A stretch of DNA of 64,000 bases from Microbacterium sp. KUDC0406 (GCF_021582875.1 NZ_CP091138.1:2046001-2110000); one strand, 5' to 3'; shown: positions 8,657 to 18,846, counted from the first letter of the stretch. Numbers and translations: made by a program. Notes: a model not told the origin generated them from the letters alone.

Positions 8657-10589
8657 ATGAGCGCTCCCCCTTCACCGACCCGCCGCGGTCAACGTCTGCT
8701 GAGCCGGACGCGACGTCGCCGATGCACCGCTGCCGCCATGCTGATCGGCGCCTTCGTGAGTGCGCTGCTCATCGTCGCTCCGCACGCGCCCTCTGCGCAA
8801 GCCATTGAGAGCGCCTTCTCCGAGCAGAGGACGCCGAGCATCGCGGTGGACCCAGACCGCCGGCCCGTCGAGCTCGGTGTCACGTTCTCAGTAAAGAGGG
8901 CAGGCACGATCATCGGCATCGAGTTCTACCGGACCTCGTCGAACCGTCGGCCCCCACGTCGGCACGTTGTGGGACGCCAAGGGCAAGAGACTCGCCACCG
9001 TCCGATTCCCGGCGGGGACCGCGCGGGGTTGGATATCCGCCGACTTCAGCTCCCCTGTGCCGGTGAAGCCCGGGCGCGCGTACATCGCCTCGTACTTCGC
9101 GCCGCACGGGGGCTACTCGGTCGATGAGGACTACTTCGAACACTCGATCACCCGCGGCTCGATCCGGTTCCCACACGGGGCGGGCGTCTATCGCTACGGA
9201 GCACATGGCGGATTCCCGACCGCGGAGTACCGCCATTCGAACTACCTGGTCGATGTGCGTTTTCGGGCCGCCAGCGTGGACCCCAGGCCGACCCGGACCA
9301 CGAACCCTGGAACGCCGAGGCCGACGGCCACGCCCAGTCCAAGGCCCACTGCCACTTCGGTCCCGACACCGACACCGATGCCGACGCCGACGCCGACCGC
9401 GAGCCCTACCCCGACGCCCGCACCCGGCAACGATGCCTCGCTCTCGCTCCCCAGGGTGCCTTGGTACGGCGGTCCGTCCTATTACGAGAAGTTCCCGAAA
9501 GCAGCCGCCGCCGGGTGGAGTGATCCGTCGTTCTTCCCGATCGCGGTCTTCATGGGCAAGCCTGAACATGCGGCAGAGTTGAAGGCCGTCGGCATCAACA
9601 CCTACACCGGCATTGAGCACAACGGCTTCCCGATCTCCATCCCGACCGACGCAGGCATCTCCGTCATACCGCAACAGGGCGAATGGAGCACCGCCGAGGT
9701 CGGCGACGACCCGGGTGTTGTCGGCTGGTTCCTCAGCGATGAGTGCGAGATGGGTCTGGGCGGATGTACTGAAGCCGACGACGAATACGCACGTCTCGCC
9801 GATCAGAAGGCGTTCGCCGATAGGTTCCGTGCCCTGAAGGACGGGCGCTTCCTACAGGCCAACTTCGGCAACGGAGTGATAGGCGACTACTGGGCGCCAC
9901 ACACCATGCCGGCTCAGACCGATCTGCTCGATGTGACCAGCGTCGACAAGTACGCCTACACCAGTCCGCATGTCAGACGGATTCTCGAAGGCGGACCATT
10001 CTGGCCGAAGGGCCTGAACCCCGACAGTTCAGCGACATACGGGTGGATGCAGCAGCGCATGGACGCGTTCTCGAAGAGCACCAAGCCGAACTGGGTGCTG
10101 GTCGAGACCGCCATGCCTTTCCTCGATGAAGCCGACGCGGAGAGCATCGACGCGGATCAGATCGAGGGAGCCGTCTGGAGCTCCCTCGTCAACGGTGCCG
10201 CTGGCGTCGCGTACTTCCAGCACAACAACAACGGCAGCTGCGGCATGTACTCCATCCTGCAGTGCGGTGATGGATTGAAGTCACGCATCACATCGCTCAA
10301 CCGCACCGTGAAATCGCTCGCCCCGGTGCTGAACACCCAGTCGTACCAGTGGACCTTCGGCAAGGAGCTGAACACGGCACTGAAAGTCTCGGGCAGCACT
10401 GCCTACGTCTTCGCCATGACCAACGGCGGGTCCGGCTCACGCACCTTCGCTCTGCCTCCGGACTTGGCGAAGGAGACGATCGTCACAGTGCTCGGCGAAG
10501 GACGTACGATTTCCGTCAGGAACGGCGTGTTCGTCGACACGTTCGCTCACGAGTTCACGCATCACATCTATACGGTCGCTATCGGCTGA
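8657..10589 (+). CDS. Secreted DUF4082 plus TIM-barrel protein (putative glycoside hydrolase), frameshifted
   Basis: An N-terminal signal peptide (basic run, then LIGAFVSALLIVAPHAPSAQA) is followed by one DUF4082 domain. Next is a linker of alternating Pro/Thr of about 55 residues (TPTPMPTPTPTASPTP) and a C-terminal domain of about 390 residues. The C-terminal domain resembles TIM-barrel glycosidases (VPWYGGPSYYEKFP, VGINTYTGIEHNG, GWFLSDECEMG with acidic residues, WVLVETAMPFLDE, GAAGVAYFQHNNNG). The frame breaks at 8945-8950: EFYRTSSNR continues in another frame as GPHVGTLWDAKG. Here one base appears extra, unlike the other breaks in the window. The tail overlaps the convergent O-antigen-ligase-like gene by 22 bases. 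It probably trims or binds the cell-surface glycan; the activity is inferred. Confidence 0.75.
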
Positions 10590-11938
10590 ACGAATCTCAA
10601 TTGCTCATCCGAAAGCGCGATTCGTCGGAGTGCGGCCGAGATTCCGATGAGAAGGAAGAGCAGTCCTGAGACAGCCGGGAACGACAGCCCGTCGAAGAAC
10701 AGGAAGAGCACGGCGACTGTGGCGGTTCCCGCGAAAACCCCGCCTGCCAGCAGCTTGGTCTCGGCGAACACGGTCCGGTGCGCGGCCTGCGCCACGCCCA
10801 CGAGTGCAGTGAGAATCATCACGGCGAAGACCGCCGTGCCGGCTACTCCGAGTTCGACCAGCAGCGCTGCCCACTGGTTGTCGAACACGTAGTAGCGCGA
10901 GAAGAAGGTGCCGAGTCCCACCCCGAGGATCGGCGACGCCATCACGAATTCGGGCAGACGTTCCAGTCCTCCCGTGCGCGAGAGGGCGCTCGGGTCGTCT
11001 GAGGCACCGATGAACAGACCCATCGTCTGCTGCCAGACCCCCGGCATCAGCACGATGAGCGCTCCCAGTCCCGCAAACGCGACGATGACGCCGCCCCAGC
11101 GGTACGCACGCGGCAGGAACGGTGCCACAAGCACACCGGCGACAACGACGCCGATGATCGCGGACCGCGAGATCGACACGAGGCAGATGCCGAGGATGAG
11201 CACCACGATCGTCCACCACAGCAGCCGCCGTGGCGGCTTCGCGTTGAACCCGCCACTCGCCCCAGCCGCTATGGCGATGGGCAGGCAGCCCAACACCGTC
11301 GCGACGAATTCCAGCGGATGCGTCGCAGTGCCGGCGGGGCGGATGTAGCCTCCGCGGAAGTCGATCCCGCCCCAGTCGAAAGTCATCCCGGGGATCGTCG
11401 CCATCCACTCGAGCAGACTCGCCCCCATGAAGAACTGAGCGAAGCCGAGTGCCGCCACCAGCCCCGCGCCGATGGCGAGCCCTCTTGCCAGACGTCCGAT
11501 GTCGTTCTGAGTGCGGACACCGTCCATCGCGACGAGCGCCACCCCCGTCCATGCCAGCACCCGGATGACCGAGGTCAGAGCGGGTGTGCCCTGGTCCTCG
11601 GGCTGGCCACGGAGCACCGCCATCGCGTAGCTGATCAGCACGACGACGACGAAGGTGAGCAGCGCCCAGCGCACCGGCTGGGAGACGCGCGTGAGGTCCT
11701 CGTCCCGAGCCTGGAGCCTGCCGAGCACCCACCACAGCAGGAGTACCAGCCCCCACAGCACCGACGGGCGGCCGAGGGCCCCCAGACCCGAGATCATCAG
11801 GTTCGATGGCACCGCGAAGAGCAGCACGACGTAGACCGTGAGCATCGTGGCTGCACCGAAGCGGCCGCGCCTCGCCGCACCACGATGCTCCTGTGCAGCG
11901 ATCGGTGCGAACGGTTGGTTGGACGACAACACACTCAC
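10568..11938 (-). CDS. O-antigen ligase/polymerase-like membrane protein (Wzy_C family)
   Basis: A 456-residue protein with about 10-12 membrane helices. The large periplasmic-type loop holds the family region (FMGASLLEWMATIPGM...GTATHPLEFVATVLG). The signature (S)RSAIIGVVVAGVLVAPFLPR and the ASPILGVGLGTFFSRYYVFDNQW block are found in O-antigen ligase/polymerase proteins. In Gram-positive bacteria such proteins polymerise lipid-linked repeat units or attach glycans at the outer face of the membrane. It is followed, in transcription order, by nothing, and preceded upstream by the two Wzz-like genes, which fits a Wzy-dependent pathway. It is the first of two polymerase candidates in the window. 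Confidence 0.85.
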   Translation of the reverse strand: MSVLSSNQPFAPIAAQEHRGAARRGRFGAATMLTVYVVLLFAVPSNLMISGLGALGRPSVLWGLVLLLWWVLGRLQARDEDLTRVSQPVRWALLTFVVVVLISYAMAVLRGQPEDQGTPALTSVIRVLAWTGVALVAMDGVRTQNDIGRLARGLAIGAGLVAALGFAQFFMGASLLEWMATIPGMTFDWGGIDFRGGYIRPAGTATHPLEFVATVLGCLPIAIAAGASGGFNAKPPRRLLWWTIVVLILGICLVSISRSAIIGVVVAGVLVAPFLPRAYRWGGVIVAFAGLGALIVLMPGVWQQTMGLFIGASDDPSALSRTGGLERLPEFVMASPILGVGLGTFFSRYYVFDNQWAALLVELGVAGTAVFAVMILTALVGVAQAAHRTVFAETKLLAGGVFAGTATVAVLFLFFDGLSFPAVSGLLFLLIGISAALRRIALSDEQLRFVQPIATV

Positions 11939-11948
11939 CCCGGTCGGA

Positions 11949-12683
11949 TCATGAACTGTGATCGGGGCCGGGCGGTGTGCGTTCGGGCAACTGCTCAGCC
12001 CTAACCGCTTCGTATCCGTCCAGATCGTCGAGCTCCAGCTCCGGTTCAGGCATCTCGGGCTGCGGGCGTTGATCGGCGGCCGCGACCCGGCGGCGCCGGG
12101 TGCTGAGCCCGTCCATCACGCTGGCCAGCACGATGGAGGCGAGCAACAGACCGAATCCGACGACGCCTGCCATCAGCAGGCGCGATCGATTGCTCACCGT
12201 GCCTTTGGTGTCGACGGCAATAGTCGACACGGTGACCCGGTCCACTTCGGCCACTTTCTGATCGGCCTGCAACTGGTCGAGGGTCGTCGCCGTCTCCTTC
12301 AGCAGTGCGTCAATGGCCTCTTCTGCGCTCGACGCGCTCCTGGCCGTGACCGTCAGCAGAATCACAGGACCGGTGGCTGCGGCGTCGCGTGTGATCACCG
12401 TCTCGATCCCCTCGGCCCGATAGGACTCGACGAGTTCGCCAGAACCCACCGCTCGGGTGAGGACATCGGCCACCGGCGCCAGCCCGCCCAGGTAGAGATA
12501 CTGGTTGGTGACACCGTCAGGCAGCACTCCTGCGCCGGGAAGCAGCAGCTGAGAAGCGCTCCGCTCGTACTCCGATGGCGTGACAGCCCACATCCCGACA
12601 GCGGCCACAATGGCGACAATCGCACCGGGCACCACGATGTACCAGCGTCGCAGCAGCCCTCTCAGCACATCCAGCACGTTCAT
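11949..12683 (-). CDS. Wzz-like chain-length determinant without kinase domain (copy 2)
   Basis: A 244-residue protein: N-terminal helix (WYIVVPGAIVAIVAAVGMW), an extracytoplasmic domain of about 140 residues ending in a coiled-coil-like LLKETATTLDQLQADQK, then a second helix (LLMAGVVGFGLLLASIVLASVM) and an acidic cytoplasmic tail. This is the topology of polysaccharide co-polymerases (Wzz domain) but without the Walker motifs of Wzc. The ATG at 12683 overlaps the TGA of the preceding gene, so the pair is coupled. It ends 10 bases before the start of the polymerase-like gene. Its likely role is to set glycan chain length with that polymerase. Confidence 0.75.
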   Translation of the reverse strand: MNVLDVLRGLLRRWYIVVPGAIVAIVAAVGMWAVTPSEYERSASQLLLPGAGVLPDGVTNQYLYLGGLAPVADVLTRAVGSGELVESYRAEGIETVITRDAAATGPVILLTVTARSASSAEEAIDALLKETATTLDQLQADQKVAEVDRVTVSTIAVDTKGTVSNRSRLLMAGVVGFGLLLASIVLASVMDGLSTRRRRVAAADQRPQPEMPEPELELDDLDGYEAVRAEQLPERTPPGPDHSS

Positions 12684-13393
12684 GCGTTCGCCACCTCCTT
12701 CGCTGACACCGGCGACCCAGCGATGGGCATCGACCGCTGGTATGTGCTTCGTTTCCGGGGGTGGCGATGCTCGAGCGTCCAGGCGGCGGCGCTTCCAACG
12801 ATGAGCGCAGCAGCGAGAAGCGCCATCGCCGCCTGCGCCTTGGTTCGGGTGTTCGGCTCGACGTAGGCGATTTCCTTGGTCAGAGGTTCGACGGTCGCGA
12901 CGATCCGCTGATTGATGGGAATGCCCCTTTGCTCTTGCTCGGATGCACCGATTCCGATGACCTCGTCCAGCAGCTCCTGCTGACGGGTCCTGACCCATTC
13001 CTCGGTGCGTCCGACGACCTGCACTTCGATCACTGCCGACTCGACGACCGACACCCACTGGCTGCCCTGATCCTGCACGGTGACGAAACTGCCCTCGCGC
13101 AGTCCGGCGCCGTACAGAGGTGCGCCGATCTGGGAGTAGTAGCGGGTGTGCGTCTGACCACCGTTGACGAGGGTCGCGACCGTCGTCGCGAAAGTGATCA
13201 CTCCCCAGGTCTCGCTGCCGTTGTACCGAGAGATCGGAGCGCTTCCCGGCTGTGTGAAGGTCACGAGCGTACGGGACGTGTACGTCCCGCCATCCCGCAC
13301 CAGCAGGATCGTTCCTGTGGCCGCGACGATGACTGCGAGCGCCAGGACATACCATCGCCGAAGCAGCATCCGTGCGAAATCGCGCAACGACAT
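12680..13393 (-). CDS. Wzz-like membrane protein without kinase domain (copy 1)
   Basis: A 237-residue protein with the same topology as its neighbour: N-terminal MSLRDFARMLLRRWYVLAL with a transmembrane helix, an extracytoplasmic domain rich in beta-type sequence, and a second helix (AAMALLAAALIVGSAAAWTL) followed by a short basic tail. The N-termini of the two proteins align (LRR-WY followed by a hydrophobic helix), suggesting an old duplication. It shows no kinase motifs. It is first in a three-gene minus-strand operon (12680-13393, 11949-12683, 10568-11938) and diverges from a glycosyltransferase. Confidence 0.72.
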   Translation of the reverse strand: MSLRDFARMLLRRWYVLALAVIVAATGTILLVRDGGTYTSRTLVTFTQPGSAPISRYNGSETWGVITFATTVATLVNGGQTHTRYYSQIGAPLYGAGLREGSFVTVQDQGSQWVSVVESAVIEVQVVGRTEEWVRTRQQELLDEVIGIGASEQEQRGIPINQRIVATVEPLTKEIAYVEPNTRTKAQAAMALLAAALIVGSAAAWTLEHRHPRKRSTYQRSMPIAGSPVSAKEVANA

Positions 13394-13542
13394 CCTGCCA
13401 CCTCCCCTGACGGCCCCTGCCCTCCAGATTAGCGATTATCTCTGGACCCGTGCTGAGCGAAGGCCACACTATAGGCTGATTGTTGGGAAGATGCGAACGG
13501 CCTGCCCGTTCTGCTCACTGTCGAGGGAAAGGCGATATCCGG
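13394..13542. promoter_or_regulatory. Divergent promoter region between the Wzz-like operon and a glycosyltransferase
   Basis: 149 bases without a gene. On the + strand CACTATAGGCTGATTG contains a TATAGG -10-like box resembling the AATAGGCTGATC seen in front of lepB. An AGGGAAAGG stretch may serve as ribosome binding site for the ATG at 13543. A minus-strand promoter must also lie here but was not pinned down. Confidence 0.35.
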
Positions 13543-14583
13543 ATGCCGGTACCCGGGCGCCAGTTGCTCCGCGCGGCTCTCAGAAACTATTCGACCAGGG
13601 CTGATCTGCGCTGGCGGAAGATCCCGTCCTTCGAGGTGCTGCCGGCCACGAGCGAGCGCGCCGTCTACTACCTGACTCCCCATTCCGACGGACCGCATGG
13701 TGGGATCAGAGTGGCGTTCCGCCATGTCGACCTGCTCAACGCGATCGGCATCAGATCCGCGGTGCTGTACCCGAAGGGCACGCGCCGACCGGCTTGGTTC
13801 GAGAGCTCCACCCCCATGGTGACCGCCGATACCGTCGAGTTCCACGCCGACGACATCCTCGTCGTGCCAGAGGTCTACGGCCCGATGCTCACCGCGCTTC
13901 GCGATGACATCCGAGTGCTGATCTTCAACCAGGGCGCCTACATCACCTTCAACCACGTCGACCTGACGACGTCTCATCCTGGCGCGCCCTACTCGACGCT
14001 GTCACGCTTCGAGGGAATCATGACGGTCTCCGAGGACAGCGCCGAATTGCTCGGTCTCGCTTTTCCCGAGGCACAGATCGACATCGCCCGCCCCGTCGTC
14101 GATTCATCGATCTTCTACGCCGACGAACGTCCTCGCTCCAAGACGATCGCCTATGTTCCGACGCGGCGAGCCGATGAATTGCATCAGGTCCTGCACATCC
14201 TGCGAGCAAGAGGGACCACCTGGGAGTTGCGGGCGTTGCAGGGTCTGACCGAGAAGGCTGTCGGGGAGGCGCTGCGTTCAACGTCCATATTCCTGAGCCT
14301 GAGCGAACGCGACGGCTTCGGCTTGCCCCCTGCCGAAGCCATGGCGTGCGGCAATTACGTCGTGGGGTATCACGGCGGAGGGGGCCGAGAGTTCTTCGAC
14401 CCCGCCTTCAGTAGGACGACCACATCGACCATCGACCTGATCAGCGCCCTCGAACAGGCGATGTCCGCACCCCTCGATCTGCTCGCACGCAAGGGACGCG
14501 CTGCATCCGACAGCGTGCTCAACGCCTACTCGGAAGACGGCCTGCGTGACGATCTCGCACGCATCTACTCCCGATTGATCTGA
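13543..14583 (+). CDS. Glycosyltransferase (GT4-like, atypical N-terminus)
   Basis: A 346-residue protein. The N-terminal half (VYYLTPHSDGPHGGIRVAFRHVDLLNAIGI, VLYPKGTRRPAWF, DILVVPEVYGPM) and the C-terminal half (LSLSERDGFGLPPAEAMACGNYVVGYHGGGGREFF) form a GT-B fold. The E-x7-E sugar-nucleotide motif appears as ERDGFGLPPAE. The GGIR near the start matches glycosyltransferases that bind the acceptor at a Gly-rich loop. An upstream ATG at 13480 would add 21 residues, but the ATG at 13543 gives the family-like start (MPVPGRQLL). Donor and acceptor are unknown. It is followed after 41 bases by another glycosyltransferase on the same strand. Confidence 0.72.
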   Translation: MPVPGRQLLRAALRNYSTRADLRWRKIPSFEVLPATSERAVYYLTPHSDGPHGGIRVAFRHVDLLNAIGIRSAVLYPKGTRRPAWFESSTPMVTADTVEFHADDILVVPEVYGPMLTALRDDIRVLIFNQGAYITFNHVDLTTSHPGAPYSTLSRFEGIMTVSEDSAELLGLAFPEAQIDIARPVVDSSIFYADERPRSKTIAYVPTRRADELHQVLHILRARGTTWELRALQGLTEKAVGEALRSTSIFLSLSERDGFGLPPAEAMACGNYVVGYHGGGGREFFDPAFSRTTTSTIDLISALEQAMSAPLDLLARKGRAASDSVLNAYSEDGLRDDLARIYSRLI

Positions 14584-14624
14584 CCGCTTCTGCGGGTTGG
14601 CGCCCGCCCTTCACTAGGGGATGA

Positions 14625-16028
14625 ATGTCCACGTTGACCTCGAAGCTCTCCATGACCCTCCGACGTATCGGCGCACGCATGCCGGAGTGGGCGAAACGAC
14701 TCGTCCGACGTCTTGCACCGGCGCCGACCTCGATCGAGGGCATCGAGGGCTGGGATCTCACTCTGCTCGGAGACGACGTGCCGCTCGATCTGAATCTGCT
14801 GCGTCCTCTCACTGCGGGCACCGATGCGGAAGCACAATCGCTGCTGAAGGCACCGATCCCCGTGATGCACACGACTCGGCCGTTGCGGTGCTTGCTCGTC
14901 GCCGACTCGCTGGATCAGGGCGGCGTGGACGAGTTCGTGCCGTTCCTCGCCCGTGGTCTGCGCAGAAGGGGCGCTCACGTCGAGGTGCTCGTCGCCAATC
15001 CGAGTCCCGACGTCGGCATCGGCAGGCTCGGACGCGAACTTCGGGCAGACGGCATCGAAACGCGGCACCTCGACGAAGATGAGGGCGGTCGCTGGATCCG
15101 CGAGTGGCAGCCCGACGTCGTCAGCTGCCACGGCGCGTTCCTCTGGCCCCTTGCGGTTGCACGTGGCATCGGTGCACGAACGGCCGTGACCCTGCACGGC
15201 GTGCACAACGTGATGGGGCTGAGCGCCGACGAACTCCTGGTCCGCAGCCACGATGTCGATGCGTACATCACGGTGAGCGCTCTCGTCCGAGAGGACTATC
15301 TCGCGAGGAACGCGCAGTTCCCGCCGGAACGCATCCATGTCATCGCCAACCCGGTGGACCCCGCGCGTGCCCTCCCGTACGATCGACGGGCTTGTCGCGA
15401 GGCCCTGGGGCTGAAGGATGAGTTCCTCTTCCTGTCGCTCGCTCGTCATTCTCTTCAGAAGAACAGCTATGCCCTTGTCGATGCGTTCGGCGATGTCGCG
15501 AAGGAGGTCCCCGGTGCACACCTGCTTGTCTGCGGCAGGGTGGACGACCCCTCGTACGCTCAGCAGATCGTCGCACTCCGAGACCGCCTCGGCCTACGCG
15601 ACCGTGTTCACCTCCGTGATGGCACTCCGCATTCCACTGCCCTGCTCTGGGCCGCCGATGCCCTCGTGCTCGACTCGTTCTTCGAGGGCTGGTCCCTGGC
15701 GTCTTCGGAGGCCCTCGGAACGGGTCTTCCCGTCATCCTGAGCGACGTCGGCGGGGCGCGCGAGCAGCTGGACGGAGGCCCCTCCCGTGGCCTGCTCGTC
15801 AGCAACCCCCTCGGGGATCCGCGCGGGATCACCTGGAGCGAGATCGCTCAGGCTCGGTTCCGAAAGCAGATCAATCGCACCGAACTGGTCGAGGCGATGC
15901 GCTCGGTGGCGTCAGGCGACGTGGTCTTCGCGGACCGTCCCGAGATCGCGACGTACGCGCACGAGCAGTTCAGTGCGGCCGCGTGCATCGATGAGTACAT
16001 CGCACTGCTCACGGAACTGCGCGAATAG
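14625..16028 (+). CDS. GT4 glycosyltransferase
   Basis: A 467-residue GT-B enzyme with an N-terminal extension of about 85 residues before the Rossmann start (LRCLLVADSLDQGGVDEFVPFLARGL). Further blocks are VTLHGVHNV, the linker HVIANPVDP, the donor-domain LFLSLARHSLQKNSYALVDAF and HLLVCGRVDDPS. The E-x7-E motif appears as DSFFEGWSLASSEALGTGLPVILSDVGGAREQ. The start at 14625 is preceded by AGGGG. Closest by pattern to retaining GT4 enzymes acting on lipid-linked oligosaccharide; the sugar is unknown. It converges with the flippase gene. Confidence 0.85.
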   Translation: MSTLTSKLSMTLRRIGARMPEWAKRLVRRLAPAPTSIEGIEGWDLTLLGDDVPLDLNLLRPLTAGTDAEAQSLLKAPIPVMHTTRPLRCLLVADSLDQGGVDEFVPFLARGLRRRGAHVEVLVANPSPDVGIGRLGRELRADGIETRHLDEDEGGRWIREWQPDVVSCHGAFLWPLAVARGIGARTAVTLHGVHNVMGLSADELLVRSHDVDAYITVSALVREDYLARNAQFPPERIHVIANPVDPARALPYDRRACREALGLKDEFLFLSLARHSLQKNSYALVDAFGDVAKEVPGAHLLVCGRVDDPSYAQQIVALRDRLGLRDRVHLRDGTPHSTALLWAADALVLDSFFEGWSLASSEALGTGLPVILSDVGGAREQLDGGPSRGLLVSNPLGDPRGITWSEIAQARFRKQINRTELVEAMRSVASGDVVFADRPEIATYAHEQFSAAACIDEYIALLTELRE

Positions 16029-16048
16029 GAGCGTCCGCGCAGGATGCG

Positions 16049-17532
16049 TCACGCCTTGGCGTGACGCCGAAGAAGCCGAGTGACCTGGCTCCGGATATCA
16101 TTCAGCACGCTTCGCGCGGTCACACGCAGCACCAGGACCTGCATTCCGATCATCACGATCCCGACGAAGACGATGCAGAGCAGCGGCGTGAAGGGCTCGA
16201 GCAGTGCCATGGTTCCCAACCCGGCTGCGCCCACGACGATGACGGAGGTCAGCAGCATCGGTATCGGACGGAGCGTCTCCCTCACGCGGACGCCGAGCAG
16301 CCTCGCCACCAGGAACTGCCGGACCATCGTCGCGCCGACCGCGACTCCGAGGAAGCCCAGCACGACAGCGGGCAGGCCATGCGGGACCATCACGAGAGTG
16401 GTTCCAACGGTGGCCGCGTCGACTATCACCGCATAGATCAGCCAGACCCCCGGTTTCCCGACTCCATAGAACAGGCCCAGATCCAGACTCGCTCCCATGA
16501 CCGCTATGCCCGCCAGAGCGAGAATCTGAGTCGGGAAGAAGCTCTGCTCCCACCCTGGTCCGAAGACGATAGGTACGATCAGCGGCGCCGCTACTGCGAG
16601 AAGGAGCAGTGTCGGCGTCATCATCGCGTAGATGACGCCGAGGGCACGGACGTACGATCTGGTGAGTCGTTCGGAGTCAGCGCGCCACTTCGCGAATGCA
16701 ACGGTGGTCACCGGTGCCAGCGCGGACCCGGTGAGTTCCTGAACCGCCTGAACGAGACGCTGCGCCACCGTCAGATAACCATACGCAGTCAGACCGAGAC
16801 CGTGAGAGATGATCGCCGCCTCCGCAGCAGCTCGCACCAGGGCCACGAGTTCGACGGCGAGCACCTGCGTGCCGAATCGGAACATCCTGCCGAACTCCGA
16901 CCAGGAGAATGTCCAGTTCGGCGCCATCTCGCCACCCACAGTGCGGCAGCGGCGACGACGATCTGATTGCAGAGCGTCTGCCCCACCAGCGCCCAGACAC
17001 CGAATCCGGCGAAGGCCATGACCACCGCGACGACTTGGGCGATCACCGCGGCGGCAGCGCCCTGTGCAGCCAGCGCCTTGAACTGCATCCGCCGCCGGAG
17101 AAGGGCGGTCGGAACCGATGCGAGCGCCACCAGCGGGATGACGATCGCCAGAGCCCGGACCACCGGTACGACGTCGTCCGAACCGAACATGACCCCCGCC
17201 ACCGGCGCGGACAGCGCCAGAAGCCCCGACAGAACGACTCCCACGACGATCGAGAACCAGAATCCGGTGCTGGTCGTGCGTCGAGTCACATTGCCGGCCT
17301 GCACGATGTATGTTGCGAAGCCGAAGTCGCTGAGCAGATAGAAGAAGGGCAGCAGCGTCGATGCGGCCGCAACGGTTCCGAACTCTGCGGGCGCGATCAG
17401 GCGAGTGAGGATCGCGATGGTCGCGAAACCCGAGAGCCTGGTGATCCACTTCTGCACGGTCAGCCAGATCACCCCGGCCGCGGTGCGCTGCCCGACAGAC
17501 GCGGTGTGCTCCACTGCCTCCTCGTCACTCAC
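16049..17532 (-). CDS. Lipid-linked oligosaccharide flippase (Wzx-like, MATE/polysaccharide transporter), frameshifted
   Basis: About 495 residues and 12-14 membrane helices when joined. The N-terminus carries the family signature: AGVIWLTVQKWITRLSGFAT, LTRLIAPAEFGTVAAAS, LLSDFGFATYIVQ. The C-terminal half holds the matching helices and a basic C-terminal tail. The frame breaks near 16922: ...ALWVARWRR should continue as PNWTFSWSEFGRMFRFG, and one missing base accounts for it. It flips undecaprenyl-linked repeat units to the outer face. It lies 30 bases downstream of the glycosyltransferase at 17563-18837 in transcription order, and ends the minus-strand nucleotide-sugar operon that begins at 23.8 kb. 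Confidence 0.85.
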
Positions 17533-17562
17533 CCGGACACCGCCACCGGGTCGATCGCGGCA

Positions 17563-18837
17563 TCACGGCGCTCCGTTCTCTGCCGCTCGAGCGCGAAGAC
17601 GGGGAACCGCAGCGGCCGGAAAGCGGTACTCGCCCGCGCCCTCACGCGGAGGTCGGTGCAGAATGGATGTCCGCACGATCTCGCGGATCGCGTAGATCTC
17701 CAGGTCCACGTCCACCATCCACCCGCGCATTCCGTAGGCTCGACCGGCATCGCGGTAGACATCTGCGAGCCGCTCGGTCATTCGTGGAAGGCTGAGGTGG
17801 TCGAGTGCGAACTCCCGCCCGAACACTGCCCGGCGGGCCCGCGTGGAGGGATCGTCCACGAGCAGACGCAGGTGAGAAGCGAGCAGCGCGACCGGGTTCG
17901 AGACCAGCTCGTCGCTCCAGAAGCTGTTGCGGAAGATCGCATCGGCTCCGGTTTCCGTGAACGGCGCGGACCAGCCGCGTTCCCCGACCGCGACCAGGGG
18001 TGTGGCGTGCGCCAGGGCGCGGCCCGCTGACGAGCCCATACCGACCGAGACGTCGGCCCCGGCATACGCCTCGTGCGGGTCCGATACGGGCCCCAGGAAC
18101 CGGATGATACGTCGTGCGTGCCGCGTGTCGACTTCTGCCCCCAGTGAACGGAGGTCCGTTTCGGCATCGCCGGTGCCGACGATGGCGAGCACCACGTCTC
18201 TGCCCTCGCTGGCGAGTACGTCGACTGCCGCGATCAAGGCGCGCAGCGCCGGCGACTTCATCCCCTCGTCGAGCCGGCCGACCCACCCGATGACCACCGT
18301 GTCCTCCGTGAACTCCACCGACGCGCGGAAGCGATGTCTCGCCGCGACGTCGGGCCGATCCCGCGCCGTGTCGATCGGCGGACTGATCAAAGTCGTCCGC
18401 CCCGCGCGTGCCGCGTGATCCTCCTCGAGATACCGCGTGCCTACGATGAGCGGCGCCCCCGCAAGTGTGGTCGGATTGACCGCCATCTCGTATGCAGTGA
18501 TGACAAGGGGCCGGCGCCCGAATGCGCAGGGGCCCAGATACGCTCCCCGAACGGCATCCTGGCCGTAGACATGCACGATATCGGCCGACACCTCGCGCGC
18601 AAGGTCATTCATGGTGCGCGCCGCGGCGACAGCGGTCGACGGCCGCTCGAAGGTCTTGATCTCAATGCCGTACTCTCGCGCGACATCGATGGCTGACGGC
18701 CCATCTGGAACGGTGTCAGATGGGCCGTACAGGTGCGATTCGTAACCGAACTCACGCACGCCCGCGGCGAATTGGATCGCGTTGATCTCAGTGCCACCCA
18801 GTCCGAGGCGATTCATCTGCACGAGCACACTGGTCAT
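17563..18837 (-). CDS. GT4-type glycosyltransferase
   Basis: A 424-residue GT-B protein. Its N-terminus has VLVQMNRLGLGGTEINAIQFAAGV, the Gly-Gly-Thr-Glu loop often seen in GT4. The middle has ADIVHVYGQDAVRG and the linker TTLISPPID. The donor domain has VVIGWVGRLDEGMKSPAL, VLAIVGTGDAETDL and a weakly conserved nucleotide-binding stretch (AGADVSVGMGSSAGRALAHATPLVAVGERG). The classical E-x7-E is replaced by a Gly-Ser-Ser-Ala region, so catalytic competence should be regarded with some caution. It follows the DegT aminotransferase by 9 bases and is probably the transferase for the amino sugar made by that operon. Confidence 0.78.
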   Translation of the reverse strand: MTSVLVQMNRLGLGGTEINAIQFAAGVREFGYESHLYGPSDTVPDGPSAIDVAREYGIEIKTFERPSTAVAAARTMNDLAREVSADIVHVYGQDAVRGAYLGPCAFGRRPLVITAYEMAVNPTTLAGAPLIVGTRYLEEDHAARAGRTTLISPPIDTARDRPDVAARHRFRASVEFTEDTVVIGWVGRLDEGMKSPALRALIAAVDVLASEGRDVVLAIVGTGDAETDLRSLGAEVDTRHARRIIRFLGPVSDPHEAYAGADVSVGMGSSAGRALAHATPLVAVGERGWSAPFTETGADAIFRNSFWSDELVSNPVALLASHLRLLVDDPSTRARRAVFGREFALDHLSLPRMTERLADVYRDAGRAYGMRGWMVDVDLEIYAIREIVRTSILHRPPREGAGEYRFPAAAVPRLRARAAENGAP

Positions 18838-18846
18838 CGACTGCCC

